From Aliirhizobium smilacinae (GTDB lineage: Bacteria > Pseudomonadota > Alphaproteobacteria > Rhizobiales > Rhizobiaceae): a stretch of DNA of 64,000 bases. Position numbers and translations under genes: made by a program. Positions 41,808 to 49,981 of this stretch are shown piece by piece; position 1 is the stretch's first letter; each line of letters starts with the position of its first letter. Below the pieces are notes generated by a model that was not told the DNA's origin, did not search any database, and saw only the letters and a list, made by a program, of their open reading frames with translations. The DNA lies in the NCBI RefSeq assembly GCF_006335145.1, contig NZ_VDMN01000003.1, positions 372,001 to 436,000 of the forward strand, in the 5' to 3' direction.

Positions 41808-42188
41808 TTAAGCCGCGTCTTTTGCCGGTCGAATGGGCTGTATCAGAACTTCGGCCGGAATTCCTAGCTCGGCATGTAGTCGGCGGATCATGTCGAGCGA
41901 GAGCGGTCGTTTTCTATTGAGGATTTCCGCCACCCTGCCTCGGCTGCCGAGAAGCGACTCAAGATCTTTTCGCGTTAGATTTTGCTGTTCCATGCGAAAA
42001 AGGATGGCGTCTATGGGGTCCGGCAGATCCATCGGATGACGGAGGTTTTCATAATCGTCGATCAGCGTCACAAGCAGGTCAAGCCTGTCATTTTCGGGCG
42101 TACCAGTCGCAGCTCCCCACAGGGTCTTCAACAAAGCCATCGCCTCGTTATAGTCGGCTTCATTGCGGATTGGTTTCAGCTCAATCAT
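41808..42188 (-). CDS. higA: HigA-family antitoxin, Xre helix-turn-helix
   Basis: The 126-residue protein begins MIELKPIRNEADYNEAMALL, as in HigA antitoxins that bind the HigB toxin, and has a Xre-type helix-turn-helix (NLTRKDLESLLGSRGRVAEILN) with RKRPLSLDMIRRLHAELGIP as its closing helices. It would repress its own operon and neutralise HigB. Its ATG overlaps the end of the higB reading frame by eight bases. The gene itself is intact. Confidence 0.85.
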   Translation of the reverse strand: MIELKPIRNEADYNEAMALLKTLWGAATGTPENDRLDLLVTLIDDYENLRHPMDLPDPIDAILFRMEQQNLTRKDLESLLGSRGRVAEILNRKRPLSLDMIRRLHAELGIPAEVLIQPIRPAKDAA

Positions 42189-42493
42189 GTTCCACCGTTG
42201 CAGCATCGATATGGTCGTAGTCGCGATGTGTGCCGCTCCACTTGATCCAGACCGCTCCGATCCTGAAATCCACAGAGGCAATCAGCCGATAGTCGTTTCC
42301 CTTGATATTGAAGACCACCCGCTCGGCATTGATGATGCTCGCATGAGCATATCGCTTCCTGATGTCAGCCGTTGAGCGCCACTCAGCCTTTTGTGCTTCA
42401 TGAAACCAGGTATCTAGCGCGGCCTTTAAGGCTGCGCCACCCTTCTGGCCTTTCAGCAAATAGTCTCAGCGTGCGACGAGAGATTATTCGCAT
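42181..42493 (-). pseudogene. higB: higB-type RNase toxin, frameshifted near the N-terminus
   Basis: The region encodes a HigB toxin in two frames. The start at 42493 reads MRIISRRTLRLFAE, the usual HigB N-terminus, then runs into a stop after 31 codons. The frame one base over, open from 42459, encodes the rest, with LDTWFHEAQKAEWRS, VVFNIKGNDYRLIASVD and a histidine/aspartate end, THRDYDHIDAATVE. One extra base, near 42449-42454, explains it. The alternative is initiation at TTG 42459. The ATG is nine bases after guaD's stop. Confidence 0.7.
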
Positions 42494-42502
42494 GGGAAAA
42501 TA

Positions 42503-43834
42503 TCACGCTCCCGAATTGGCTGCAATGGATGTGCTTTTCATCGCCTTGCCTGCCACATAGGTCTCGACGACGGTGCGGTCGTCGCCCATGGTCTGCAGCA
42601 GGAAGAGTTCTTCCGGCAACGTCCTGATCGTTTCCATCCGCAGCTTCATGGCAGGCGTTGCACCTGCGTCGAGTATGACGAGGTCTGCGGTCGTGCCGAT
42701 ATCCAGCGTACCGATATCGTCCTGCATCGACAACGCCTCGGCATTGCCGCGGGTCATCAGATGGAAGCTTTCGAGTGGGTTAAGGCGCTCGCCGAGCAAT
42801 TGCTGGATCTTGTAGGCCTCGTCCATCGTCTTCAGCATCGAATAGCTGGAGCCGCCGCCGATATCGGTGGCGACGGAGATGCGGACCGGTTTTTCGCGGC
42901 GCATCAGCTGTTTCATCGGGAAGAGGCCGGAACCGAGGAAGAGGTTCGAGGTCGGGCAGTGGACGGCGATGCTGCCCGCTTCCGACAATGCGTCCAGCTC
43001 CCGTTCCGACAGATGGATGGCGTGGCCGAGCAGGGTCTTTTTGCCGAGCAGGCCGTAACGGGCGTAGATATCCGTATAGTCTTTCGCTTCCGGATAGAGC
43101 TCGCAGGTGTAGCGGATCTCTTCGTGGTTTTCCGAAAGGTGCGTCTGGATGAAGAGGTCGGGAAATTCTTCCGCGAGCGTTTGTGCGGCCTTCATCTGGC
43201 CCGGCGTCGAGGTGATGGCGAAACGGGGGGTAATGGCGACGTGGTTGCGGCCCTTGCCATGCCACCGTTCGATGACCGCTCTGGTCTCGTCATACCCCAT
43301 CTCGGGCGTGTCGAGCAGGCCCTGCGGGGCGTTGCGGTCCATCATCACTTTGCCGCCGACCATGCACATGTTGCGCTTCAGGGCTTCGGCGAAAAAGGCA
43401 TCCGCAGAGGCCTTGTGAACAGAGCAATAGGCGACGGCAGTCGTCGTGCCCTGGCGCAGGAACTCGTCGTAGAAATGGGTGGCGATGCGCGTCGCATGGT
43501 CGCTTTCGACGAAGCGGCATTCCTCGGGAAACGTATAGGTGTTCAGCCATTCGAGCAGGTTGGCCGCGTAAGAAGCGACCACCTGCATTTGCGGGAAATG
43601 GACATGGGTATCGATGAAGCCGGGCAGGATCAGATGCGGCCGGTGATCGATTTCGGTCACATCCTCCGGCGCATCGGCCTTCACTGCGGCATAATCCCCG
43701 ATCGCGGCGATCTTTCCATCGGTGCCGACAAGCAGACCGCCGTCATGCTCATACAGATAGCTGTCGCTGTCGGTGAGCGAGTGAGGCGCGCGCTTGAAGG
43801 AGAGGAGGCGTCCGCGGATCAGGGTCGATGTCAT
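42503..43834 (-). CDS. guaD: guanine deaminase
   Basis: The 443-residue amidohydrolase converts guanine to xanthine and ammonia. It shows the metal site HLILPGFIDTHVHFPQMQ, the segment TFPEECRF, and the later histidines in FIQTHLSENHEEIR, LLGHAIHLSERE and the aspartate in ISVATDIGGGSSYSML. It matches GuaD in size. It is 19 bases downstream of puuD and 9 bases upstream of the higB start, so the transcript may run puuD-guaD-higBA. Confidence 0.95.
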   Translation of the reverse strand: MTSTLIRGRLLSFKRAPHSLTDSDSYLYEHDGGLLVGTDGKIAAIGDYAAVKADAPEDVTEIDHRPHLILPGFIDTHVHFPQMQVVASYAANLLEWLNTYTFPEECRFVESDHATRIATHFYDEFLRQGTTTAVAYCSVHKASADAFFAEALKRNMCMVGGKVMMDRNAPQGLLDTPEMGYDETRAVIERWHGKGRNHVAITPRFAITSTPGQMKAAQTLAEEFPDLFIQTHLSENHEEIRYTCELYPEAKDYTDIYARYGLLGKKTLLGHAIHLSERELDALSEAGSIAVHCPTSNLFLGSGLFPMKQLMRREKPVRISVATDIGGGSSYSMLKTMDEAYKIQQLLGERLNPLESFHLMTRGNAEALSMQDDIGTLDIGTTADLVILDAGATPAMKLRMETIRTLPEELFLLQTMGDDRTVVETYVAGKAMKSTSIAANSGA

Positions 43835-43853
43835 ATGTACCTATGTCGGTGAG

Positions 43854-45083
43854 CTATCTGGAAGCGATTGCGCTTTCATACCACGCGACCAGCAATTTGC
43901 GTTCCTCAGGCGTGAGGTCCGTTATGTTGCCGGGCGGCATGGCATGGCTTCGTCCTGCCTGGATATAGATTTCGCGAGCGTGGCTGGCAATCTCGGCATT
44001 CGTTTCGAGCTTTACCGATTTTGGCGTGAAGGCGATGCCGTCCCATACCGGTTCGGCCGCATGGCACATGGAGCAGCGGGCCATGACCACATCGCGAGCG
44101 GCTTCGAAATGCGCGTTCGATGCGAATTTCTGGCTGACCGGAGATAGCGCTGTCTCCGTTTCGCCCGTCAGCACTTTCGGCACTGTCGACAGCCAGATGA
44201 TGAGGATAAAGAGGATGACCGTCACCAGCCAGGTCCAGGTCGGCTTGCCCTTGCGGGCATGAGTGGTGTTGAACCAGTGCCGGATGGTCACGCCCATCAG
44301 GAAAACCAGCGAGGCGATCACCCAGTTGAAATGGGTGGCGAAGGCCAGCGGATAGTGGTTCGACAGCATGAAGAAGATGACGGGCAGAACCAGATAGTTG
44401 TTGTGCAGCGACCGCTGCTTGGCGATGCGGCCGTATTTCGCATCCGGCGTGCGGCCGGCGATCAGGTCGGCGACGACGATCTTCTGGTTTGGAATAATGA
44501 TGAAAAACACGTTGGCCGACATGATCGTCGCGGTGAAGGCGCCGAGATGCAGGAAGGCGGCGCGGCCGGTAAAAATCTGCGTATACCCCCAGGCCATCAG
44601 CACCAGTAGGATATAAAGCAGGATCATCAGACCCCAGGTGTTGTTGCCGAGCTTCGACTTGCAGAGCTGGTCGTAGAACAGCCAGCCGATCGACAGCGAG
44701 GCCAGCGACAGACAGATCGCCTGCCAGTTTTCCAGTTCCATCACCGAGCGGTCGACGAGGAAGAGATCGGCGCCGCCATAATAGACCACACAGAGCAGCA
44801 GAAAGCCGGACAGCCAGGTGAAATAGCTCTCGTATTTGAACCAGGTCAGGTGCTCGGGCATCTGTGCCGGAGCGACCAGATATTTCTGGATATGGTAGAA
44901 GCCGCCGCCATGGACCTGCCATTCCTCGCCATAGGCGCCCGGCGGCAGATGCGGCCGTTTTACCAGGCCAAGATCGAGCGCGATGAAATAGAAGGACGAT
45001 CCGATCCAGGCGATCGCGGTGATGGCATGAAACCAGCGCAACGCAAAGCTCAGCCATTCCCAGGCTACGGCATACTCATACAT
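43854..45083 (-). CDS. puuD: membrane urate hydroxylase PuuD with cytochrome c domain
   Basis: The 409-residue protein oxidises urate to 5-hydroxyisourate at the inner membrane. The first 300 residues have about eight hydrophobic helices with FALRWFHAITAIAWIGSSFYF and GGFYHIQKYLVAP as the family segments. The last 90 residues are a cytochrome c domain with the haem motif CSMCH and an axial methionine in RSHAMPPGNITDL. Electrons go to the respiratory chain, so no H2O2 is released. It is the first gene of the puuD-guaD unit. Confidence 0.94.
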   Translation of the reverse strand: MYEYAVAWEWLSFALRWFHAITAIAWIGSSFYFIALDLGLVKRPHLPPGAYGEEWQVHGGGFYHIQKYLVAPAQMPEHLTWFKYESYFTWLSGFLLLCVVYYGGADLFLVDRSVMELENWQAICLSLASLSIGWLFYDQLCKSKLGNNTWGLMILLYILLVLMAWGYTQIFTGRAAFLHLGAFTATIMSANVFFIIIPNQKIVVADLIAGRTPDAKYGRIAKQRSLHNNYLVLPVIFFMLSNHYPLAFATHFNWVIASLVFLMGVTIRHWFNTTHARKGKPTWTWLVTVILFILIIWLSTVPKVLTGETETALSPVSQKFASNAHFEAARDVVMARCSMCHAAEPVWDGIAFTPKSVKLETNAEIASHAREIYIQAGRSHAMPPGNITDLTPEERKLLVAWYESAIASR

Positions 45084-45199
45084 TCGGTTGTTCCCGTTCT
45101 TTTTGTTCCCGACTCGTAAGTGTGAGGAAAAAAACGGGACGTGGGAAGGGGCAGGAGGACGCAGGATGAAACTAGGGCATCTCTCCCTATTGTCTGTCC

Positions 45200-46702
45200 C
45201 TAGCCTCGGGGGCGTTCGGCCTGACCCGATATTGCTGCCCGGTAAAAGGAGCGCATGTCTTCGTTCGCTTGCCGCCGCGAGTTGGGATCGCTGTAAAACA
45301 TGTGGCCTCCACGGTAGAGTTTCAGTTCGGTGCGGCCAGTCGCAAGCTGTTCAGGCAGGTGGTTCAGAAGGAATTTCGAGACCCCATAGGGCGTCAGTAT
45401 GTCACTATAGCCATGCAGAACCGCAAGGCGAAACGAGGGGATGACGGAGAGAAGATCGCGTATATCGTCGGAAGCATTTGCATCCGATCGCCTTCCGTCC
45501 CAATCCCACTGGCGGTTCACTTCGCCGCTCAGCAGCGTGTAGGTCATGTCGGTTTCGAAGCGCAGGTCGTTCCTCGCATAGGCGGCAAAGAGGGCGCCGT
45601 AGGCGCGCGTATAACCGTCCAGAATGGAATCGTCGTTGGTGACATTGGCGCGTTCGGGATATGCGTCGGCCGAGATATCGGCACCGTCGTAAGGGCTGAC
45701 GAGCCGGCCGTTACCGGCGGATTGCGTCCGGTAGACCGAACTGACGAAACCGCGGGTGCGGGCAACTGCATCTTTCGGTACGCCCGTCAGTGCCGCGACA
45801 TGTGCATAGAGGGCTTCCGCCTCTGCCCCGGACGGGGTCGCGCCCGCAAGCGATACGAGGTAGGTGCTCATCGCATAGGCCTCGGCTTCCTGAACCTTCT
45901 GCGGTAAAAATGTTCCCGTTCGCTCGAATTCGGCTGCCGCCAGCGATGGCAGTTGCAGGGCGGCCGTGACAGGATCCGTGTCGGCCGTCATCAGGAAGCG
46001 GCCATCGATCATCGGCGAGACCATGACGATGCCGGACACGAGAATGCCCTGGCTGTCCTTCAGAGCCTTCGCGACCTTGGCGGACCTGAAGCCGCCGTAA
46101 CTTTCCCCGACGAGATATTTAGGAGAGGAGAGGCGGTTGTTCTTCTGCGTGTAGAGGGCGATGAATTTTGCCAGGCTCTCGGCATCCTGCCTCACGCCGT
46201 AAAAGGCATTTTGCGCGTCGGGTACGGCGCGGCTCCAGCCGGTGCCGACCGGATCGATGAAGACGAGGTCGGTGAAACCAATCCAGCTGGACGGATTGTC
46301 CTCAAGTGTCGGCGTGGTTCCATCCTGGCTGTCACTGCCAAGACTGGCGACCTTCGGTCCCATCAGGCCGAGGTGAAGATAGGCCGAAGCTGCGCCCGGT
46401 CCTCCATTGAAAACAAAAGTAACGGGTCGAGATGATTCCGCATCGGGGACTTTGTAGGCAGTGTAAAAAATCTTCGCGTTTCGTGTGCCCGTCTGACCGA
46501 AAAGGTCGATCGTCCCGGCAGTCGCCGTATAGCGAATATCGCCATTCGGGGTTTTCAGCAGATGTTCGGTCGAACTGTCGGCGGGAATAAGATCGAAGAT
46601 CGATGGTCCGCCGCTACTGCGGCCCGGTTCCTGAGAATATGCCGGCCCGCCGATGAGACCGAGCAGGATCAAGCTTACGATCGTGTACCATCGGGCGCGC
46701 AT
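45200..46702 (-). CDS. peptidase S10 (serine carboxypeptidase) family protein, exported
   Basis: The 500-residue protein has a signal peptide (VSLILLGLIGGPAYSQ) and the S10 alpha/beta-hydrolase signatures: VFNGGPGAASAYLHLGLMGP (oxyanion loop), the catalytic serine in VGESYGGFRSAKV, the aspartate in LHGYSDILTPYG and the histidine in RGGHMFY. It acts as a carboxypeptidase in the periplasm. The start follows GAGGAAGG; a longer frame exists. It stands alone, oriented like puuD, with a 116-base gap between. Confidence 0.88.
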   Translation of the reverse strand: MRARWYTIVSLILLGLIGGPAYSQEPGRSSGGPSIFDLIPADSSTEHLLKTPNGDIRYTATAGTIDLFGQTGTRNAKIFYTAYKVPDAESSRPVTFVFNGGPGAASAYLHLGLMGPKVASLGSDSQDGTTPTLEDNPSSWIGFTDLVFIDPVGTGWSRAVPDAQNAFYGVRQDAESLAKFIALYTQKNNRLSSPKYLVGESYGGFRSAKVAKALKDSQGILVSGIVMVSPMIDGRFLMTADTDPVTAALQLPSLAAAEFERTGTFLPQKVQEAEAYAMSTYLVSLAGATPSGAEAEALYAHVAALTGVPKDAVARTRGFVSSVYRTQSAGNGRLVSPYDGADISADAYPERANVTNDDSILDGYTRAYGALFAAYARNDLRFETDMTYTLLSGEVNRQWDWDGRRSDANASDDIRDLLSVIPSFRLAVLHGYSDILTPYGVSKFLLNHLPEQLATGRTELKLYRGGHMFYSDPNSRRQANEDMRSFYRAAISGQAERPRG

Positions 46703-47007
46703 CTGAATTCCTTCCTCTCGGATCAAGCCGTGAAGATAGGGGATGTTCTCGATCACCGAAACTCAACTCTTCAACAGCATCTGTCTTGCGGATTTTGTTC
46801 CGGCCGCGGAGCCCGCCACGCTGACGGACGTTCCGACCAGCTTAATTTTAGGGTATTCTAAAGTTTATAGTTGTGCATTGCACAAATGCGGGCTTAGCCG
46901 GCTAAGGCGACTCGGGTATTGTAGCAAGTGCAAATTCAACCGGTGGTGCCGGGGTATTGCGTCAATAACACCGCCGGGGATGGCATCCATCAACGGAGAA
47001 CAGTCTG
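46703..47007. other. 305-base divergent gap with two adjacent palindromes
   Basis: The gap lies between the leftward S10 gene and a rightward small exported-protein gene. Two perfect palindromes, seven bases apart, stand 123 bases upstream of the small gene (46871-46906). The rest shows no feature I can support. Confidence 0.5.
46871..46906. promoter_or_regulatory. two adjacent operator-like palindromes
   Basis: TTGTGCATTGCACAA (46871-46885) has seven-base arms around one base and contains a T-N11-A LysR-type pattern. CTTAGCCGGCTAAG (46893-46906) is a perfect 14-base palindrome. Their closeness suggests a regulator-binding region for a nearby gene. Confidence 0.45.
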
Positions 47008-47379
47008 ATGCCCAAAGACAGGCGATGCATTCTTGCAGGTGTGATGATTGCGTTTTTCTCGGGCATCGGAATGCTGCCCGCCGGCGCTCACGAGGCCCAC
47101 AGCGCCCACGGCGTGACATGGAAATATGACGGTTATTGCTGCAATGGTGACAGCAAGAGCGGTGACTGCCAGATGATCTCGACGCGCAACGTCAAGGTCA
47201 CCAATCAGGGCTACGAGATCTCGCTCGGACCCGGCGATCACCGGCTGATCACGCGGCCGCATCACTTCACCATGCCGCAGAGCGAGGCGCGCCGGTCGAA
47301 GGACGAGGAATATCACCTCTGCCTCTATCCAACCGAGGATACTCTGCGCTGTTTTTATGCGCCCGACATGAGCTATTGA
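47008..47379 (+). CDS. small exported cysteine-containing protein, hypothetical
   Basis: The 123-residue product has a signal peptide (LAGVMIAFFSGIGMLPAGAHE) and a mature domain with six cysteines: CCNGDSKSGDC, then two in YHLCLYPTEDTLRCFY. Six cysteines suggest disulfides in the periplasm. A histidine-rich stretch follows the signal peptide (HEAHSAHGVTW). I know no function. No ribosome binding site other than a GGAG about 12 bases upstream is visible. Confidence 0.65.
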   Translation: MPKDRRCILAGVMIAFFSGIGMLPAGAHEAHSAHGVTWKYDGYCCNGDSKSGDCQMISTRNVKVTNQGYEISLGPGDHRLITRPHHFTMPQSEARRSKDEEYHLCLYPTEDTLRCFYAPDMSY

Positions 47380-47397
47380 ACTGGCCTGAGGTCGCGA

Positions 47398-48294
47398 TCA
47401 GTCGCGAAAGGTCGGCATCATCTTGCGCATGAATTCGCGGAATGCGGTGATCTTTTTCGAATGCCTGCGAGCTTCCGGGTAGGCGAACCAGTAGTCGCTG
47501 CCGTCCGTCGCCCTCAATTCGAAAGGCTGGATCAGGCGACCGAGCGCAACGTCATCCGCATAAAATTCCGGTTTGAGGATCGCGACGCCCTGACCGGCGA
47601 TCGCTGCTGCCGCTTCGATAGTCTGTGCGCCGAGACGACTGATCGGCCGTCCCTGAAGATTTTCCTCGGGCAGGCCGGCTGCTGCGAACCAGTGCAGCCA
47701 CCAGATGTCACCGGGATCGATTATCCTCAGCTTGAGGATATCTGCCGGCTCATGAACGCCGCCGATCGTTTCCGCCAGTGCCGGGCTCAGCATCGGGGTA
47801 AAGTCGCTCTTCATCAGGAAATGCGCTCTCAGCCCCGGCCATTGGCCGCTGCCACTGCGGATCGCGATGTCGGCTTCGGTACGGGTGAAGTCCACCATCT
47901 CCTGGGAGGTTTCGAGCCTTACCGCAATGCCAGGGTTTTCGAGCTGGAACGTGCCGAGATGATGCGCCAGCCAGCGCGCGGCGAAAGTCGCGGTCGTGTG
48001 GATGATCAGGGTGCTGTCGGATTGGCTTTTCGTGCCGGCCAGCGCCTCGTCGATGATCTCGAAGGCTTCGGATATTTTCGGCGCCAGCCTCGCACCGGCA
48101 TCCGTCAGCATCACCTGCCGCGGCCGGCGCAGGAACAACTGCTCTCCCAGCGTGTCTTCCAGAAGCTTGATCTGGTAGCTGACGGCGGTCTGGGTCAGCC
48201 TCAGTTCTTCTCCAGCGCGGGTGAAGCTCATATGCCGGGCGGCTGCCTCGAAAACCCGCAGGCTGTTGAGAGGAAATTGCTTCGACATCTTCAT
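47398..48294 (-). CDS. LysR-family transcriptional regulator (GcvA-like), copy 1
   Basis: The 298-residue protein begins SKQFPLNSLRVFEAAARHMS and has the LysR helix-turn-helix (FTRAGEELRLTQTAVSYQIKLLEDTLGEQLF) followed by a substrate-binding domain. The beginning and helix-turn-helix resemble GcvA and AmpR-like regulators. It is divergent from a 77-residue gene, and the intervening promoter is shared in layout with the second regulator 1.3 kb on. Targets are unknown; xdhC lies beyond that second copy. Confidence 0.9.
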   Translation of the reverse strand: MKMSKQFPLNSLRVFEAAARHMSFTRAGEELRLTQTAVSYQIKLLEDTLGEQLFLRRPRQVMLTDAGARLAPKISEAFEIIDEALAGTKSQSDSTLIIHTTATFAARWLAHHLGTFQLENPGIAVRLETSQEMVDFTRTEADIAIRSGSGQWPGLRAHFLMKSDFTPMLSPALAETIGGVHEPADILKLRIIDPGDIWWLHWFAAAGLPEENLQGRPISRLGAQTIEAAAAIAGQGVAILKPEFYADDVALGRLIQPFELRATDGSDYWFAYPEARRHSKKITAFREFMRKMMPTFRD

Positions 48295-48303
48295 GGATCA
48301 AAT

Positions 48304-48338
48304 CTCTTTATGCATGCAGACGGATGTTTCGTTGGAAA
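48304..48338. promoter_or_regulatory. conserved intergenic motif set, LysR unit 1
   Basis: CTCTTTAT, four bases, GCAGAC, ten bases, TTGGAAA occurs here exactly as at 49626-49660. It contains a dyad TTCGTT-GGA-AACGAA at 48328-48342. It probably binds the LysR protein encoded beside it. Confidence 0.6.
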
Positions 48339-48409
48339 CGAAGCATAATCGAGCGCATCTTCCAATCATAGACATCAATTCAGCGATGGTGAAATAAGGA
48401 GATGCGACC

Positions 48410-48643
48410 ATGGTCAATGGTTTGCTGACAGGCTTTCTGCGCCTGAAAAACACGAGCGAAAACCTGGCTGGAGCAATTCTTGCCGGGCGCACCGGCACCA
48501 ATCGTGCGGATCACGAGGCGCTGAGTGAACATGACCTGCGCGATCTGGGCATGCTTGACGGACGGGTGTCGCCGAGCACGGTCGAGCGATGCGTCCGGTC
48601 CAGTGCCTGGCATCTGATAGATTTGCCCCCGCATTCGCTGTGA
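48410..48643 (+). CDS. small protein with DUF1127-like end, unit 1
   Basis: The 77-residue product begins MVNGLLTGFLRLKNTSENLA and has ALSEHDLRDLGMLDGR near residues 37-52, which resembles the LSxHxLRDxGL pattern of DUF1127. DUF1127 proteins are small, often arginine-rich, and some are linked to RNA turnover or metabolism. AAGGAG lies seven bases before the ATG. It is transcribed away from the first LysR gene and may be its target. Confidence 0.65.
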   Translation: MVNGLLTGFLRLKNTSENLAGAILAGRTGTNRADHEALSEHDLRDLGMLDGRVSPSTVERCVRSSAWHLIDLPPHSL

Positions 48644-48668
48644 GGTGCTTAATATTCGATCAAACGGC

Positions 48669-49601
48669 TCAGGTCGGCGCTTCAGGATGAGAGGCGTCGA
48701 GACCGCGGTCGGCCAGATCGCGGACCAGCGTTTGCTCGATCCAGTCCCTGAACGCGCGGACCTTCGGTGTGTTGCGGCGGGATTGGGGATAGACGAGCCA
48801 ATAGCTTTTCCCGTCGCCGATGCTTTCGCCGAAAGGCTGGATCAGTCGTCCGGCCGAAAGCTCCTCGGAGAAAAAGAACGGGCTCAGCATGGCGACACCA
48901 TGGCCGGCGATCGCGGCATTGGCCTGCAAATCCAATGCGCCGAAAGTGTTGAGATTGACGTGCCTGATGCGGTTTACATCCAACCCCAGTGACACGAACC
49001 AGCCTGTCCAGACGTCCTTGGTATCGGAGATCCATGGCAGTTTCAAAAGATCCGCCGGCTTGCTTATGCCGCCGATACTGGCTGCAAGTTTCGGATGCAG
49101 CATGGGCGTGTATCCAAGGGTCATGATCCGATGGCAGATAAGTCCGTCCCAGGGTTTCGAGCCGATCCGAATTGCGACGTCGTTCGGTGCCTTGTCGTCA
49201 TCGTAGCCCATGGTGCGCGTCAACCGGACGCTGAGATGCGGAGCATTCTGCTGGAACGCACCGAGATGGCGCGACAACCAGTGAGAGGCGAATGTCGGCG
49301 GTGACTGTATTTCCAGCGTTTCTCCCGCTGAATGCCGGGCGATGGTCATCGCGTCGGTCAGGAGCGCGAAGGCCTCCGAGACTTTCGGCAGCAATTGGAC
49401 ACCGGTCTCGGTCAGTTGCAAAGCCCTTGGCTTGCGGATGAACACTGCGTCGCCGAGATGCTCTTCGAGAAGCCTGATCTGGTAGCTGACGGCAGTCTGG
49501 GTCATGCCCAGTTCCTCGGCGGCACGGGTGAAGTTCTCCAGACGAGCGACCGCCTCGAAGACTCTTAGCGCATTCAACGGAAGCTGACGCGACAGTTTCA
49601 T
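48669..49601 (-). CDS. LysR-family transcriptional regulator (GcvA-like), copy 2
   Basis: The 310-residue protein is a close relative of the regulator next to it: SRQLPLNALRVFEAVARLEN and FTRAAEELGMTQTAVSYQI mirror the first copy, including the AVSYQI recognition helix. The effector domain has FIRKPRALQLTETGV and an IQPFGESIGDGKSYWLVYP end. The start at MKLSRQLP is preferred to an extension of 23 codons. The gene is divergent from an 84-residue gene, the same layout as unit 1. Confidence 0.9.
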   Translation of the reverse strand: MKLSRQLPLNALRVFEAVARLENFTRAAEELGMTQTAVSYQIRLLEEHLGDAVFIRKPRALQLTETGVQLLPKVSEAFALLTDAMTIARHSAGETLEIQSPPTFASHWLSRHLGAFQQNAPHLSVRLTRTMGYDDDKAPNDVAIRIGSKPWDGLICHRIMTLGYTPMLHPKLAASIGGISKPADLLKLPWISDTKDVWTGWFVSLGLDVNRIRHVNLNTFGALDLQANAAIAGHGVAMLSPFFFSEELSAGRLIQPFGESIGDGKSYWLVYPQSRRNTPKVRAFRDWIEQTLVRDLADRGLDASHPEAPT

Positions 49602-49625
49602 CGATGCGGTCCTCAGCCATAAGCT

Positions 49626-49660
49626 CTCTTTATCGCGGCAGACTGTATTCGAATTGGAAA
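49626..49660. promoter_or_regulatory. conserved intergenic motif set, LysR unit 2
   Basis: CTCTTTAT-N4-GCAGAC-N10-TTGGAAA recurs here with the same spacing as in the first unit. The matching layout supports a tandem duplication of regulator, operator and small-protein gene. Confidence 0.6.
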
Positions 49661-49726
49661 TCTGCTGCAATCGGCGGCATTGCTGGTGCCATCAAAACAA
49701 CTTCAACGATCGATGTAGAGCGAATC

Positions 49727-49981
49727 ATGCTGTCCGCAAATGCCCATGCCGTGCCTGAGTTTCAGGCTTCCGCGCCGCTTTCCCGACAACCCTTCCGCCA
49801 GCGCCTGCAGGCGCGGTTCGTTCGGCTGTTCCGGCGTCTCTTGAAAGGCGGCAAGACGGTTGCTCCCGGCCTGCCGGAGAATCTGCGCGCCGATGCCGGG
49901 TTCGAACAACCGGCTCCGGAGCGGGCGGAAGCTTTCTGGCAGGACAGACAGCGGTCAGTCGGACGCGATCTGCCGCTCTGA
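49727..49981 (+). CDS. small protein, unit 2 partner of the second LysR
   Basis: From ATG 49727 the product has 84 residues, with a basic amphipathic middle (FRQRLQARFVRLFRRLLKGG) and LPENLRADAGFEQPAPE, which recalls a degenerate DUF1127 pattern. The ribosome binding site is weak, so the exact start is uncertain. It is divergent from the second LysR gene and its end overlaps the end of xdhC by 27 bases in the opposite direction. Function is unknown. Confidence 0.55.
   Translation: MLSANAHAVPEFQASAPLSRQPFRQRLQARFVRLFRRLLKGGKTVAPGLPENLRADAGFEQPAPERAEAFWQDRQRSVGRDLPL

Noticed and set aside
46743..47129. A 128-codon plus-strand frame overlapping the small exported-protein gene
   Set aside because: No ribosome binding site, no family match, and it covers the palindromes and the better-supported gene at 47008.
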